A stretch of DNA of 64,000 nt, from assembly GCF_000959525.1 (NCBI RefSeq), contig NZ_CP009832.1, positions 682,001 to 746,000 on the forward strand, in the 5' to 3' direction. The translations under genes were made by a program, and so were the position numbers. The notes under the pieces were generated by a model. That model ran no database searches. It had not been told where the DNA came from and worked only from the letters and a program-made list of their open reading frames with translations. This stretch comes from Burkholderia multivorans ATCC BAA-247. Lineage in GTDB: Bacteria > Pseudomonadota > Gammaproteobacteria > Burkholderiales > Burkholderiaceae. Shown here one piece after another: positions 1 to 9,269 of this stretch (positions within the stretch are counted from its first letter, which is position 1; the number at the start of each line of letters is the position of its first letter).

Positions 1-399
1 ATTCAGCAGGTAGATCGCGACGTCCTTCGGGTTGTCGGTGAAGGTCTGCAAATGAATGTCCGAATGTGCGTTCGCGGTGCCGTTCAGCACCGCGCCCGTC
101 ACGTACGGATTGAATTCGGCGAGCCGGCGCATCCAGTCGAGCGCGATTTCGCGCAGGCGCCGCAGCTCGTCCGGCTGCGTATCGCTCTGGAACAGCGCCA
201 GGTATTCGCGCAGTTCTTCCTCGATCAGGTCGTTATCGGGCAGCCATTCGCCAGCCACGCGCGTGTCGCCGAGCAGCTGGCGCGCGGCCTTGCGTTTGGC
301 GCCGGCATAGTCGAGACCGTCCTCCGCGATCAGGCGCGCGGCGGACTGGGCGATTTCCTCGCGGACGCGCCGCGGATCGACAAGGGGTTTGCGAGACAT
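1..399 (-). CDS. Conserved hypothetical protein, 3' end outside window
   Basis: The reading frame is open from an ATG at 399 down to the window edge (133 codons seen, no stop). The protein starts MSRKPLVDPRRVREEIAQ. It has a helical N-terminus that loosely resembles a TetR-type helix-turn-helix, and an AVLNGTANAHSDIHLQ stretch that loosely recalls the G-S/T...D-x-D pattern of minimal nucleotidyltransferases. Neither resemblance is strong enough to name a function. It is divergent from mpl. A TATGAT hexamer on the minus strand (409-414) sits only about 10 bases before the ATG, so the mRNA may have a very short or no leader. The coding call is firm, the function unknown. Confidence 0.75.
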   Translation of the reverse strand, partial: MSRKPLVDPRRVREEIAQSAARLIAEDGLDYAGAKRKAARQLLGDTRVAGEWLPDNDLIEEELREYLALFQSDTQPDELRRLREIALDWMRRLAEFNPYVTGAVLNGTANAHSDIHLQTFTDNPKDVAIYLLN

Positions 400-508
400 G
401 ATCCGGCAATCATACTCGATCGCCGCGGCGCCCGACCGCGCTGCGGCCGCACGCCGCCCGGCGCGTGCCGCGGTGTGCGCCGGCGCCCGGTGCGCACGGG
501 GCGTCAGT

Positions 509-514
509 TACAAT
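509..514 (+). promoter_or_regulatory. Candidate -10 element for mpl
   Basis: TACAAT lies about 115 bases before the mpl ATG in the divergent gap between the partial minus-strand gene and mpl. It stands out in very GC-rich DNA. No good -35 hexamer was found at the usual distance, so this is a weak prediction. Confidence 0.35.
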
Positions 515-627
515 GACGCTCTTTGCGTCGCCTCGGCACGCGCGCGGCCGGCCACGCGGCCCGTGCGGCGCGACGCAGACCATCCTTTCCGAATCGACGG
601 CGCCAGGCGGCGCGAAAGCATTCATCT

Positions 628-2013
628 ATGCACATCCACATTCTCGGCATCTGCGGCACCTTCATGGGCGGTCTCGCCGTACTCGCGCGCGCGGCGGGGC
701 ATACGGTGACGGGTTGCGACGCGGGCGTCTATCCGCCGATGAGCACGCAGCTCGAGGCGCAGGGCATCACGCTGATCGAGGGCTACGGCGCCGACCAGAT
801 CGACCTGAAGCCGGATCTCTTCGTGATCGGCAACGTCGTCACGCGCGGCAATCCGCTGATGGAGGCGATCCTCGACCGCGGGCTGCCGTACGTGTCAGGC
901 CCGCAATGGCTCGGCGAGCACGTGCTCGCCGGCAAGTGGGTGCTCGCGGTCGCGGGCACGCACGGCAAGACCACGACGTCGTCGATGCTCGCGTGGCTGC
1001 TCGAGGACGCCGGGCTCGCCCCCGGTTTCCTGATCGGCGGCGTGCCGTTGAACTTCGGCGTGTCGGCGCGGCTTACCGATTCGAGCTTCTTCGTGATCGA
1101 GGCCGACGAATACGACACCGCATTCTTCGACAAGCGCTCGAAGTTCGTCCACTACCGGCCGCGCACCGCGGTGCTGAACAATCTCGAATTCGATCACGCC
1201 GACATCTTCCCCGATCTCGCCGCGATCGAGACGCAATTCCATCATCTCGTGCGCACCGTGCCGGGCGTCGGCCGGATCGTCACGAACGGCCGCTCGGATG
1301 CGCTCGAGCGCGTGCTCGCGCGCGGCTGCTGGAGCGAAGTCGAGCGCTTCGGCGTCGATGGCGGCTGGCAGGCGCTGCCGGCCGAGGACGGCGTGCCGGT
1401 CGACGAGCGCTTCGCGGTCTATTCGCATGCCGAGCGTGTCGGCGAAGTCGCATGGCAGGTGCAGGGCGAGCACAACCGCATGAACGCGCTCGCGGCGATC
1501 GCCGCCGCGCGCCACGTCGGGGTGCCGCCGGCCCAGGCCGCCGCGTCGCTCGCGTCGTTTCGCAACGTGAAGCGCCGCATGGAGGTGCGCGGCAGCGTCG
1601 ACGGCGTGACCGTCTACGACGACTTCGCGCACCATCCGACCGCGATCGAAACCACGATCGCCGGGCTTCGCGCACGCATCGGCCGTCAAAACAGCCGCAT
1701 TCTCGCGGTGCTCGAGCCACGCTCGAACACGATGAAGCTCGGCGTGATGAAGGCGCAGCTGCCGGCGAGCCTCGCCGATGCCGATCTCGTGTTCGGCTAC
1801 GGCGCGCCGAGCGGCCGCGACGCGCTCGGCTGGAATCTCGGCGACGCGCTTTCGCCGCTCGGCGACAAGGCGCGCGCGTTCGACGATCTCCATCTGCTCG
1901 TGAAGGCCGTCGCGGAAGCGGCGCGTCCCGGCGACCACGTGCTCGTGATGAGCAACGGCGGCTTCGGCGGCGTGCATCAGAAGCTGCTCGACGCGCTCGG
2001 GAGCCGTGCGTGA
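628..2013 (+). CDS. mpl: UDP-N-acetylmuramate:L-alanyl-gamma-D-glutamyl-meso-DAP ligase
   Basis: Cytoplasmic murein-recycling ligase: it joins the recovered tripeptide L-Ala-D-Glu-mDAP to UDP-MurNAc, so recycled peptide bypasses MurC, MurD and MurE. The protein (461 aa, usual for Mpl) begins MHIHILGICGTFMGG, the Mpl/MurC-type N-terminal dinucleotide-like motif. The Mur-ligase ATP loop AGTHGKTTTSS is near residue 108, followed by EADEYDTAFFDKR, NNLEFDHADIF and the C-terminal YDDFAHHPTAIE. The start at 628 was chosen because it begins directly at the conserved core; an upstream in-frame ATG at 523 adds 35 unconserved residues. The stop overlaps the next gene's GTG by four bases (GTGA), so the two are probably translationally coupled. 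Confidence 0.95.
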   Translation: MHIHILGICGTFMGGLAVLARAAGHTVTGCDAGVYPPMSTQLEAQGITLIEGYGADQIDLKPDLFVIGNVVTRGNPLMEAILDRGLPYVSGPQWLGEHVLAGKWVLAVAGTHGKTTTSSMLAWLLEDAGLAPGFLIGGVPLNFGVSARLTDSSFFVIEADEYDTAFFDKRSKFVHYRPRTAVLNNLEFDHADIFPDLAAIETQFHHLVRTVPGVGRIVTNGRSDALERVLARGCWSEVERFGVDGGWQALPAEDGVPVDERFAVYSHAERVGEVAWQVQGEHNRMNALAAIAAARHVGVPPAQAAASLASFRNVKRRMEVRGSVDGVTVYDDFAHHPTAIETTIAGLRARIGRQNSRILAVLEPRSNTMKLGVMKAQLPASLADADLVFGYGAPSGRDALGWNLGDALSPLGDKARAFDDLHLLVKAVAEAARPGDHVLVMSNGGFGGVHQKLLDALGSRA

Positions 2014-2579
2014 TCCTCTATCTGCACGGCTTCCGGTCGTCGCCCGCGTCGCAGAAGTCGCGGCTGCTCGCCGCGCGAATGGCCGAGCTCGGGCGCCTGG
2101 ACGAATGGCGGTGCCCGTCGCTGTCGGTGTCGCCGCTCGAGGCGGTCGCGCTCGCCGAAGCCGAAGCGGCCGGCGCGCGCGACGTGACCGTGATCGGCAG
2201 CTCGCTCGGCGGCTATTACGCGACGTGGCTCGCCGAAAAGCACGGCTGGAAAGCCGTGCTGCTGAACCCGGCGATCGTGCCGCAGCGCGATCTCGAACAG
2301 TATCTCGGCGAACAGCCGCTGTATCACGGCGGTGGCACGATCGTCGTCGAACGCCGCCATCTGCAGGAGCTCGACGCGTTGCGCGTGCCGGCGATCACGC
2401 GTCCCGAGCGCTACTATCTGTTCGCGGCGACGGGCGACGAAGTGCTCGACTACCGCGAGATGCTCGCCCACTACCGCGGCGCGAAAACGCGCGTGATCGA
2501 GGGCAGCGATCACGGCATCAGCGAATTTGCCGACTATGTCGACGACGTTCTCGCGTTTTGCGACGAAAAAGCGACATGA
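2010..2579 (+). CDS. YqiA-type alpha/beta-hydrolase esterase
   Basis: A 189-aa alpha/beta hydrolase of the YqiA/YcfP family, likely a small cytoplasmic esterase with unknown natural substrate. Visible signatures are the N-terminal ILYLHGFRSSPASQKS oxyanion-hole region, the nucleophile elbow GSSLGGYYATWLAEKHG (Ser in G-S-S-L-G-G), an acid residue in ATGDEVLDYREM, and the catalytic His in GSDHGISEFADY. The GTG start overlaps the mpl stop in a GTGA, the only start compatible with the conserved N-terminus. It follows mpl in what looks like an operon, which does not by itself reveal a substrate. Confidence 0.85.
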   Translation: MILYLHGFRSSPASQKSRLLAARMAELGRLDEWRCPSLSVSPLEAVALAEAEAAGARDVTVIGSSLGGYYATWLAEKHGWKAVLLNPAIVPQRDLEQYLGEQPLYHGGGTIVVERRHLQELDALRVPAITRPERYYLFAATGDEVLDYREMLAHYRGAKTRVIEGSDHGISEFADYVDDVLAFCDEKAT

Positions 2580-2660
2580 ACCGGCCGTGAGCCGGTCGAA
2601 TTCCCCAACATCATGCGGCGCCGTCTGCGCGGCGTCCGGCAGTCTGAACGAGAGTACTGA

Positions 2661-4733
2661 GTGAACGTTTTCTTCGAGGAATCGGGCAGTTTCAAGGCGG
2701 GCAGCGTGCTGTCGCGCCAGGGCGACGCGTTTCAGGTCGAGTTGCCCGGCGGGCGGCGCGCGAAAGTGCGCGCGAAGGACGTGCTGATCGAATTCGAGAA
2801 GCCGGCCGCGAGCGAGCTGATGCAGGAGGCCGATGCGGCCGCGCAGCAGATCGACCTGGATTTCCTGTGGGAATGCGCGCCGGCCGAGGAATTCGCGTAT
2901 ACGGCGCTCGCCGAAGAGTACTTCGGTGCGACGTACGGCCCGGTCGAACGCGCGGCGCTGGTGCTGCGGCTGCACGGCGCGCCCGTCTACTTCCGCCGCA
3001 AGGGGCGCGGCCAGTATCAGCGCGCGCCCGAAGAGCAGCTGAAGATGGCGCTCGCGTCGCTCGAGCGCAAGCGCCAGCAGGCCCTCGTTCAGGCCCAGTA
3101 CGAAGAGGAGCTCAAGGCCGGCAAGCTGCCGGACGCATTCGCCGGCAAGGTGCTCGGCCTGCTGACGCGCCCCGACAAGAACTCGATCGAATACAAGGCG
3201 CTCGAGGCGGCGGCCGGCGCGCGCGGCGTGTCGCCCGCGCGGCTGATGCTCGATTGCGGCGGGATCGCGTCGGCGCGGGCGCTGCACGAAGCGCGCTTTC
3301 TCGCGGAATTCTTCCCGCACGGCACCGGCTTTCCGCCCGTCACCGTCGGCAGCCTGCCCGACGACCTGCCGCGCGCGGACGTGCAGGCGTTCTCGATCGA
3401 CGACATCACGACGACCGAAATCGACGACGCGTTCTCGGTCGAGCATCTGTCCGACGGCCGCGTGCGGGTCGGCGTGCACATCGCGGCGCCGGCGCTCGGC
3501 ATCGTGCGCGGCGACGCGGTCGACGCGATCGCGCGGGCGCGCCTGTCGACCGTCTATATGCCGGGCGACAAGATCACGATGCTGCCGGACGACGTCGTCG
3601 ACGTCTTCACGCTGAAAGAGGGCGACTATCGCCCGGCGCTGTCGCTCTACATCATCGTCAATCGCGAGACGCAGGACATCGTCGCGAGCGAGACGCGCGC
3701 CGAGCTCGTGTTCGTGAAGAGCAATCTGCGCCACAACACGCTCGACGAACTCGTGACCGAAGAGTCGCTCGCGGCCGGCACCGGCGACTATCCGCACAAG
3801 GACGACATCGCGGTGCTGTGGCCGCTCGCGCAGGCGCTGTTCGAGAAACGCCAGGTCGCGCGCGCGGGTTACGGGCTGAAGCGCGAAGTACAGCGCAATA
3901 CCGACTACAACTTCTACGTCGAAGGCGAGCACGTGACGATCACGCCGCGCCGCCGCGGCTCGCCGCTCGACCTGATCGTGTCGGAGCTCGCGATCCTCGC
4001 GAATTCGACCTGGGGCGCGTTCCTGCACGACCACACGGTGCCGGGCATCTACCGGACGCAGCGCGGCTTCGGCGCGCCGGGTCCGAAGCGCACGCGGATG
4101 CAGACGACGGCCGCGCCGCACGAAGGGCTGGGCGTCGCGCAGTATGCGTGGAGCACGTCGCCGCTGCGCCGCTACGTCGACCTCGTCAACCAGTGGCAGC
4201 TGCTCGCCTGCGTGCAGCACGGCGTGACCGCGAAGCTGGCCGCGCCGTTCAAGCCGAAGGACGCCGATCTGTACGCGGTCGTACAGGGATTCGACGATAC
4301 CTACACGGCCTACGCGGATCATCAACGGCGGATGGAGTATTTCTGGTGCCTGCGCTGGCTCGCGCAGGAGCAGAAGAAGCAGGTCGTCGCGACCGTCGTG
4401 AAGGGCGATCTCGTGCGCCTCGAGGAAATCCCGCTGCTGCTGCACGTGCCGGCACTCGGCGTCCATGCGCGCGGCACGCGCGTGCTGCTCGAGGTAATGG
4501 CGCTCGACGAGCTGACGATCGAGGCGTCGGTGCGGCTGCTGCACGTGCTCGACGCGCCGGTCGTCACGAGCGGCGACGCGGCCGACGAAGACGACGAAGC
4601 CGGCGACGACACGCTGCTCGACGCGCAGGAAGCGTCCGCGCAGACCGAGGCCGAAGCGCTGGCCGAATCGGACGACGCAGCGCCGGGCGCCGATGCCGAC
4701 GCTGGCGCGTCGCAGCAGGAGCGCGCATCGTGA
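2661..4733 (+). CDS. RNase II family exoribonuclease (RNB domain)
   Basis: A 690-aa member of the RNase II/RNase R superfamily, expected to degrade single-stranded RNA processively 3' to 5'. The RNB catalytic core is seen at SIDDITTTEIDDAFSVE, with the clustered Asp residues that bind Mg2+, followed by VGVHIAAPALG. Another conserved block is SPLRRYVDLVNQWQ near the end of the RNB domain. The N-terminus lacks the canonical paired cold-shock domains of RNase R. The last 50 or so residues are an acidic, low-complexity tail rich in Asp, Glu and Ala, which looks disordered. It starts with GTG at 2661 after a GAGAGTACTGA leader and overlaps aroE by four bases. Whether it is RNase II, RNase R or a paralogue is not settled here. 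Confidence 0.88.
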   Translation: MNVFFEESGSFKAGSVLSRQGDAFQVELPGGRRAKVRAKDVLIEFEKPAASELMQEADAAAQQIDLDFLWECAPAEEFAYTALAEEYFGATYGPVERAALVLRLHGAPVYFRRKGRGQYQRAPEEQLKMALASLERKRQQALVQAQYEEELKAGKLPDAFAGKVLGLLTRPDKNSIEYKALEAAAGARGVSPARLMLDCGGIASARALHEARFLAEFFPHGTGFPPVTVGSLPDDLPRADVQAFSIDDITTTEIDDAFSVEHLSDGRVRVGVHIAAPALGIVRGDAVDAIARARLSTVYMPGDKITMLPDDVVDVFTLKEGDYRPALSLYIIVNRETQDIVASETRAELVFVKSNLRHNTLDELVTEESLAAGTGDYPHKDDIAVLWPLAQALFEKRQVARAGYGLKREVQRNTDYNFYVEGEHVTITPRRRGSPLDLIVSELAILANSTWGAFLHDHTVPGIYRTQRGFGAPGPKRTRMQTTAAPHEGLGVAQYAWSTSPLRRYVDLVNQWQLLACVQHGVTAKLAAPFKPKDADLYAVVQGFDDTYTAYADHQRRMEYFWCLRWLAQEQKKQVVATVVKGDLVRLEEIPLLLHVPALGVHARGTRVLLEVMALDELTIEASVRLLHVLDAPVVTSGDAADEDDEAGDDTLLDAQEASAQTEAEALAESDDAAPGADADAGASQQERAS

Positions 4734-5596
4734 GCGCGACCGCCCCGACGCGCGGTGCCGACCGCTACGTGGTATTCGGCAATCCGGTGGCGCACAGCAA
4801 GTCGCCGTTCATCCACGCGCAGTTCGCCGCGCAGACGGGCGAGGCGATCGACTATACGCACCGGCTCGCGCCGGTCGACGGCTTCGAGGCGGCCGTGCGC
4901 GCCTTCATCGCCGAAGGCGGGTGCGGCGCGAACGTGACGGTGCCGTTCAAGCTCGACGCGCATGCGCTCGCCGACACGCTGTCGCCGCGTGCGGCGGCGG
5001 CCGGCGCGGTCAATACGCTGCGCTTCGACGCAGACGGCCGCATCTACGGCGACAACACGGACGGCGTCGGCCTCGTGCGCGACATCGAGTCGAACCTCGG
5101 CGTGTCGCTCGCGGGCGCGCGCATCCTGCTGCTCGGCGCGGGCGGCGCGGCGCGCGGCGTGGTGCTGCCAATGCTCGACCGTGCGCCGCTGTCGATCACG
5201 ATCGTGAACCGCACGGCGAGCAAGGCCGAAGCGCTGGTCAGCCAGTTCATGCAGGCCGCGCACGACGCGGGCTGCACGCTCGCGGGCGGCGGGCCCGGCG
5301 AAGTACGCGCGCAGCCGTACGACGTGATCGTCAACGCGACGGCCGGCAGCCTCGACGCGGCGCTGCCCGAGTGCGACGCGGCCGCGTTCGGTGCGGGCAC
5401 ACTCGCGTACGACATGATGTACGGCGCGCAGCCGACCGTGTTCATGCAGCACGCGGCGTCGCTCGGTGCGCGCACGGCGGATGGGCTCGGCATGCTCGTC
5501 GAGCAGGCCGCCGAATCGTTCTTCGTGTGGCGCGGCGTGCGCCCGGACGGCGCGCCGGTGCTGGCCGCGCTGCGCCGCGCGCTCGCGGCGAACTGA
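4730..5596 (+). CDS. aroE: Shikimate dehydrogenase (NADP+)
   Basis: Catalyses NADPH-dependent reduction of 3-dehydroshikimate to shikimate in the aromatic amino acid pathway. The protein is 288 aa, normal for AroE. It shows the substrate-binding [14 protein letters not shown] motif near the N-terminus, the catalytic lysine in [25 protein letters not shown], and the nucleotide-binding GAGGAARG near residue 130. The GTG start at 4730 overlaps the RNB gene stop (GTGA). The next gene, mtgA, follows by 16 bases, so rnb-aroE-mtgA is probably one transcription unit. Confidence 0.95.
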   Translation: MSATAPTRGADRYVVFGNPVAHSKSPFIHAQFAAQTGEAIDYTHRLAPVDGFEAAVRAFIAEGGCGANVTVPFKLDAHALADTLSPRAAAAGAVNTLRFDADGRIYGDNTDGVGLVRDIESNLGVSLAGARILLLGAGGAARGVVLPMLDRAPLSITIVNRTASKAEALVSQFMQAAHDAGCTLAGGGPGEVRAQPYDVIVNATAGSLDAALPECDAAAFGAGTLAYDMMYGAQPTVFMQHAASLGARTADGLGMLVEQAAESFFVWRGVRPDGAPVLAALRRALAAN

Positions 5597-5612
5597 ACGG
5601 CGCGAGCGGCAC

Positions 5613-6350
5613 GTGGTAGCGGTGACCGGTACGCAACGCACGCGCGTGGTCAGCCCGACGCGCTGGATCGTTTACGCGGGCGCGGTGTTCGCGGCCGCAT
5701 GGCTCGCGACGCAACTGTTCTACTTCGTGCAGATCGCACTGTGGTCGTTCGTGAATCCCGGTTCGACCGCGTTCATGCGTACCGACGCGTGGTGGCTGTC
5801 GCACGACACGCCGCCCGCGCAGATCCAGCATCAGTGGGTGCCGTACGACAAGATCTCGCGCAACCTGAAGCGCGCGATCATCGCGTCCGAGGACGCTACC
5901 TTCGCGACCAACAACGGCTACGACGTCGACGCGATTCTGCAGGCGTGGGAGAAGAACAAGGCGCGCGGCCGGATTGTCGCCGGCGGCTCGACGATCACGC
6001 AGCAGCTCGCGCGCAACCTGTTCCTGTCGCGCGAGAAGAGCTATATCCGTAAGGGGCAGGAGCTGATCATCACGTGGATGCTCGAAACGCTGCTCGACAA
6101 GGAGCGGATCTTCGAGATCTATCTGAACTCGGTCGAATGGGGGCGCGGCGTGTACGGCGCGGAGGCCGCCGCGCGCTATTACTACCGGATCCCGGCGAGC
6201 CGCCTCGGCGCGTGGCAGTCCGCGCGCCTCGCCGTCATGCTGCCGAAGCCGCGCTGGTTCGACGCGCATCGCGGTTCCGCGTATCAGGCGCAGCGCGCGG
6301 CGATCATCGCGCGCCGGATGGGCGCGGCCGAACTGCCGCAATCGGAGTAG
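5613..6350 (+). CDS. mtgA: Monofunctional peptidoglycan transglycosylase
   Basis: Polymerises lipid II into glycan strands at the inner membrane (glycosyltransferase family 51, no transpeptidase domain). The protein is about 245 aa, typical for MtgA. One N-terminal membrane anchor is seen ([20 protein letters not shown]). The GT51 core follows: [16 protein letters not shown] with the catalytic Glu, [16 protein letters not shown], and [21 protein letters not shown] chose the GTG at 5613; a second GTG at 5622 is also possible and would remove three residues. It closely follows aroE. Confidence 0.92.
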   Translation: MVAVTGTQRTRVVSPTRWIVYAGAVFAAAWLATQLFYFVQIALWSFVNPGSTAFMRTDAWWLSHDTPPAQIQHQWVPYDKISRNLKRAIIASEDATFATNNGYDVDAILQAWEKNKARGRIVAGGSTITQQLARNLFLSREKSYIRKGQELIITWMLETLLDKERIFEIYLNSVEWGRGVYGAEAAARYYYRIPASRLGAWQSARLAVMLPKPRWFDAHRGSAYQAQRAAIIARRMGAAELPQSE

Positions 6351-6799
6351 CAGACGTTCGCCGTGACGGTGGCGTCGCCGCACACCCGTTCATGTTGCTC
6401 GTCCTCCATTCATGCCTCGTTTGTGCGCCGCAGCGAATGCACGCCCGATTCGTTCCACGCCGCTTTCTCTAGATTAAACCGTCTATTTCGCGTTGCTGAG
6501 CAATGCAGGTCTTCATGCGCGTACATCGTCGCGTACCGGACGCGATGCACGCGATTTCGCCGCTCCGGCGACGCGCGCACGCGCCGCTGAAAGCGGGACG
6601 AAAACAGACGTTTCGGCATTCGAAGCGTGTCTGTAAGGTGTGCGCCGCAACGGCCGCTCGCGCGAATATTTCAAAATTTTTCAATGCTGACACGCTCGCG
6701 TATATTGGCCGGCACCGCGGCTGACCCGCCGCGCGAACGAGGTGGGGGGCGGCCCGACCGGCTGCTCGACATAACAACATCGAGAGAGGGAAGGCAACG
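6351..6799. other. 449-base intergenic gap, no gene supported
   Basis: The stretch between mtgA and the carboxypeptidase gene is visibly less GC-rich than its surroundings, especially 6465-6500 and 6665-6710. Short reading frames here (for example 6503-6724) have no ribosome binding site or recognisable protein. It probably carries the promoter of the gene at 6800, whose ribosome binding site GAGAGAGGGA is seen at 6782-6791. No terminator hairpin with a T-run was found. Confidence 0.5.
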
Positions 6800-8407
6800 A
6801 TGCCAGCAAGCCAAGCGAAGCTGTGGTTGGGAGTCGTGTTTTCTTCGCTGATCCTGACGGCCTGCAACGACGACGTCACGTCGTCCGTTGCCAGCGCCGG
6901 CGATTCAGCGCAGTCCGCCGCGCAGGCGGACAAGCCCTACGCCGATCCGAACAGCTATTCGTCGAATGCGAACGCGTCGCTCGATGCGTCCGCCGCGGTC
7001 GAGCAGGCCGCCGTCACGCATCATCAGATCACGCTGAACGGCCAGACGATCCGCTACACGGCCACGGCCGGCCATCTCGTCGCGCGCGATCCGCGCAGCG
7101 GCGCACCCGAGGCGTCGTTCTTCTATGTCGCCTACACGGCCGACAACCAGCCCGCCGCGAAACGGCCGGTCACGTTCCTCTACAACGGCGGCCCGGGCTC
7201 CGCATCGGTATGGCTGCATCTCGGCTCGTTCGGCCCGAAGCGGATCCAGACCGGCGACCCGAACGCGAACACCTCGACGTTTCCGTTCGTCGACAACGCG
7301 GAGAGCCTGCTCGACACGACCGATCTCGTGTTCGTCGACGCGATCGGCACCGGCTATTCCGAGGCGATCGCGCCGAACACGAACCAGACGTTCTGGGGCG
7401 TCGACCAGGACGCCGGCGCCTTTCGCGATTTCGTGACGCGCTACCTGAGCGTGAACCAGCGCAACGATTCGCCGAAATACCTGTTCGGCGAATCGTACGG
7501 CACGCCGCGTACCGACGTGCTCGCGAACCTGCTGGAGACGGCCGGCGTCAAGCTCGACGGGATCGTGCTGCAGTCGTCGATCCTCGACTACAACACGAAC
7601 TGCGACATGGCGAGCGATTACGTCGGCAACTCGAACAACGGCGCGAGCGCGGTGAGTTGCGCGGGCTTCGTGCCGTCGTACGGAACAGTCGGCGCGTACT
7701 ACCAGCTCGACAATCCGAATCCACCGAGCCTGCCGCCGTATGCGGACCAGATGCGCCTGCTGACGGCCGGCAGCTACGCGCCCGCCGTGAACGCGTATCT
7801 CGCGAACCATACGCCGCCGTTGCCGAGCCTCGTGACGACGATGACGAACGCGACCGGCGTGAAGGCGTCGCTGTGGAACGCCGACTTCAACGTCGTGCCG
7901 ACCTTCTTCGACAACAGCTTCCAGCTGTCGCTGCTTCCCGGCACGCTGATCGGCCGCTACGACGCGCGCGTGAACGTACCGATATCGAGCGCGCTCGCCG
8001 CCGACGGCGATCCGTCCAGCACCTACATCACGAAGCCGTTCACCGACACGATCGCAAGCTATCTGCCGAACGAGCTGAAGTACACGGCGAAGACCGCCTA
8101 TGCTGTCAGCAGCAACGCGATCAATACGTGGGACTGGAGCCACGACGGCCTTGCGATGCCGGACACGATTCCCGACCTCGCGGCGGCGCTGACGCTGAAT
8201 CCGGCGTTGAAGGTGCTGTCGCTGAACGGCTATCACGACATCGCGACGCCGTTCTACCAGACCGAGCTCGACCTCGCGCGGCTCGGCACGCAACCGAACC
8301 TGACGATCAAGGACTATCAGGGCGGACACATGGTCTATCTCGACGATACGTCGCGTCCGCAGGAGAAGGCGGATCTGGCGGCCTTCTACCGCACGGCCGC
8401 GCGCTGA
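6800..8407 (+). CDS. Lipoprotein, S10-type serine carboxypeptidase-like
   Basis: A 535-aa secreted protein with an N-terminal lipoprotein signal (SSLILTAC, Cys22 the likely lipidated residue), so it should be membrane-anchored outside the cytoplasm. The body has the serine carboxypeptidase (peptidase S10) signatures: TFLYNGGPGSASVWLHLG (about 125-142), the nucleophile in FGESYGTPRTD (Ser232), the acid in LNGYHDIATPF, and the His in YQGGHMVYLD. Family members release C-terminal amino acids from peptides; the substrate here is unknown. It stands alone with a strong ribosome binding site and is followed after 93 bases by an EF-hand protein. Catalytic residues appear intact, so activity is likely. 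Confidence 0.85.
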   Translation: MPASQAKLWLGVVFSSLILTACNDDVTSSVASAGDSAQSAAQADKPYADPNSYSSNANASLDASAAVEQAAVTHHQITLNGQTIRYTATAGHLVARDPRSGAPEASFFYVAYTADNQPAAKRPVTFLYNGGPGSASVWLHLGSFGPKRIQTGDPNANTSTFPFVDNAESLLDTTDLVFVDAIGTGYSEAIAPNTNQTFWGVDQDAGAFRDFVTRYLSVNQRNDSPKYLFGESYGTPRTDVLANLLETAGVKLDGIVLQSSILDYNTNCDMASDYVGNSNNGASAVSCAGFVPSYGTVGAYYQLDNPNPPSLPPYADQMRLLTAGSYAPAVNAYLANHTPPLPSLVTTMTNATGVKASLWNADFNVVPTFFDNSFQLSLLPGTLIGRYDARVNVPISSALAADGDPSSTYITKPFTDTIASYLPNELKYTAKTAYAVSSNAINTWDWSHDGLAMPDTIPDLAAALTLNPALKVLSLNGYHDIATPFYQTELDLARLGTQPNLTIKDYQGGHMVYLDDTSRPQEKADLAAFYRTAAR

Positions 8408-8500
8408 CGCGACACGCGGCCGGTGCGCGCGTCGGACGAATCGCGCCCGCACGCGCCATGCGGCCGGCCTCGACGACCTCATTCCAGACTGGAGCCTGAC

Positions 8501-8902
8501 ATGCAAAAACGTCTCATCGTCATCGCCGCGGCGCTCGCAGCAGCGGGCGTCGCGCTGTCCTCGGCCGCGTTCGCGCAGGCGAGCGACGCGGCCGCACCCG
8601 CCCGCGCACGGCAGGCGCAGCTCGGCGACCCGTACGTGCCGCCGGCCGCGCGCCGCCCGACCGCCGGCACGCAGACGACCGGCGCGGCGCTGCACGCGCA
8701 GGTCGTGCGCAAGCTCGCGCGGCAGTTCAGCGCGGCCGACACGCAGAACACCGGTTCGATCACCGAAGCGCAGGCGCGCGCGGCGGGGCTCGGCTACGTC
8801 GCGAACCATTTCCGGCAGATCGACGCGAGCGGCAGCGGCCGCGTGTCGTTCAGCGACGTGCAGCGCTACATGCAGACGCGTAGCGAGAGCGGACAGCAGT
8901 AG
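8501..8902 (+). CDS. Secreted EF-hand calcium-binding protein
   Basis: A 133-aa protein with a cleavable signal peptide (MQKRLIVIAAALAAAGVALS...AFAQ, cleavage near residue 26) and two EF-hand loops. Loop one starts at Asp80 (DTQNTGSITEAQ) and loop two at Asp108 (DASGSGRVSFSD). In both, the twelfth position is not the usual Glu (Gln and Asp respectively), so calcium affinity may be modest. The middle is Ala/Arg/Pro-rich and likely disordered. The ATG at 8501 was chosen because the signal peptide starts exactly there. The role is unknown; it may be cotranscribed with the carboxypeptidase-like gene. Confidence 0.8.
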   Translation: MQKRLIVIAAALAAAGVALSSAAFAQASDAAAPARARQAQLGDPYVPPAARRPTAGTQTTGAALHAQVVRKLARQFSAADTQNTGSITEAQARAAGLGYVANHFRQIDASGSGRVSFSDVQRYMQTRSESGQQ

Positions 8903-9155
8903 GCGATCGATCGCGACCGTGCGCGACGCGCGCGGCGGCAAACCGGGGGCGGAACCTGCGGTGCACGCGGATTTCGCCCCCGCGCACATCGGCGCCGCAC
9001 GCATCGAACGTCGACGGCCGATCGACCGTTTTTCTCATTATCTGGGCAGCGCATTCAAATATTGGAGGTGGATGCGTACGCTCCTACAATCCGAAGCACA
9101 TCGACAGCTTCGGACCCGCACCGCGCGGCGCCCGACGCATACGGAGACACCTTCC

Positions 9156-9260
9156 ATGACGTTTGCCGGGCGCTTTCCTCGGTGCTTCGCGCGCCGCGTT
9201 GCCGCGGCCGGGCTCGTGCCCGGCGCGCAGGACGCGGTTTCACCGATCCCGTTGAAGTAG
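9156..9260 (+). CDS. Possible 34-residue leader peptide before the IclR gene
   Basis: A short frame starts at ATG 9156 with GGAGAC ten bases upstream and ends in TAG ten bases before the IclR start codon. The product would be MTFAGRFPRCFARRVAAAGL followed by 14 more residues. The downstream IclR start has a poor ribosome binding site of its own, so translational coupling is conceivable. There is no similarity evidence; it may be chance in GC-rich DNA. The rest of 8903-9269 shows only a GGAGG at about 9064, without a convincing gene. Confidence 0.2.
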   Translation: MTFAGRFPRCFARRVAAAGLVPGAQDAVSPIPLK

Positions 9261-9269
9261 CCCCGTCCC

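Noticed and set aside
1977-4544. Very long minus-strand open frame (855 codons)
   Set aside because: It is the mirror of the RNase II and esterase genes. The translation is Arg/His/Asp-rich with no family signature, as expected for an antisense frame in GC-rich DNA.
6503-6724. Short frame of 73 codons in the gap after mtgA
   Set aside because: No ribosome binding site and basic low-complexity composition; probably chance.
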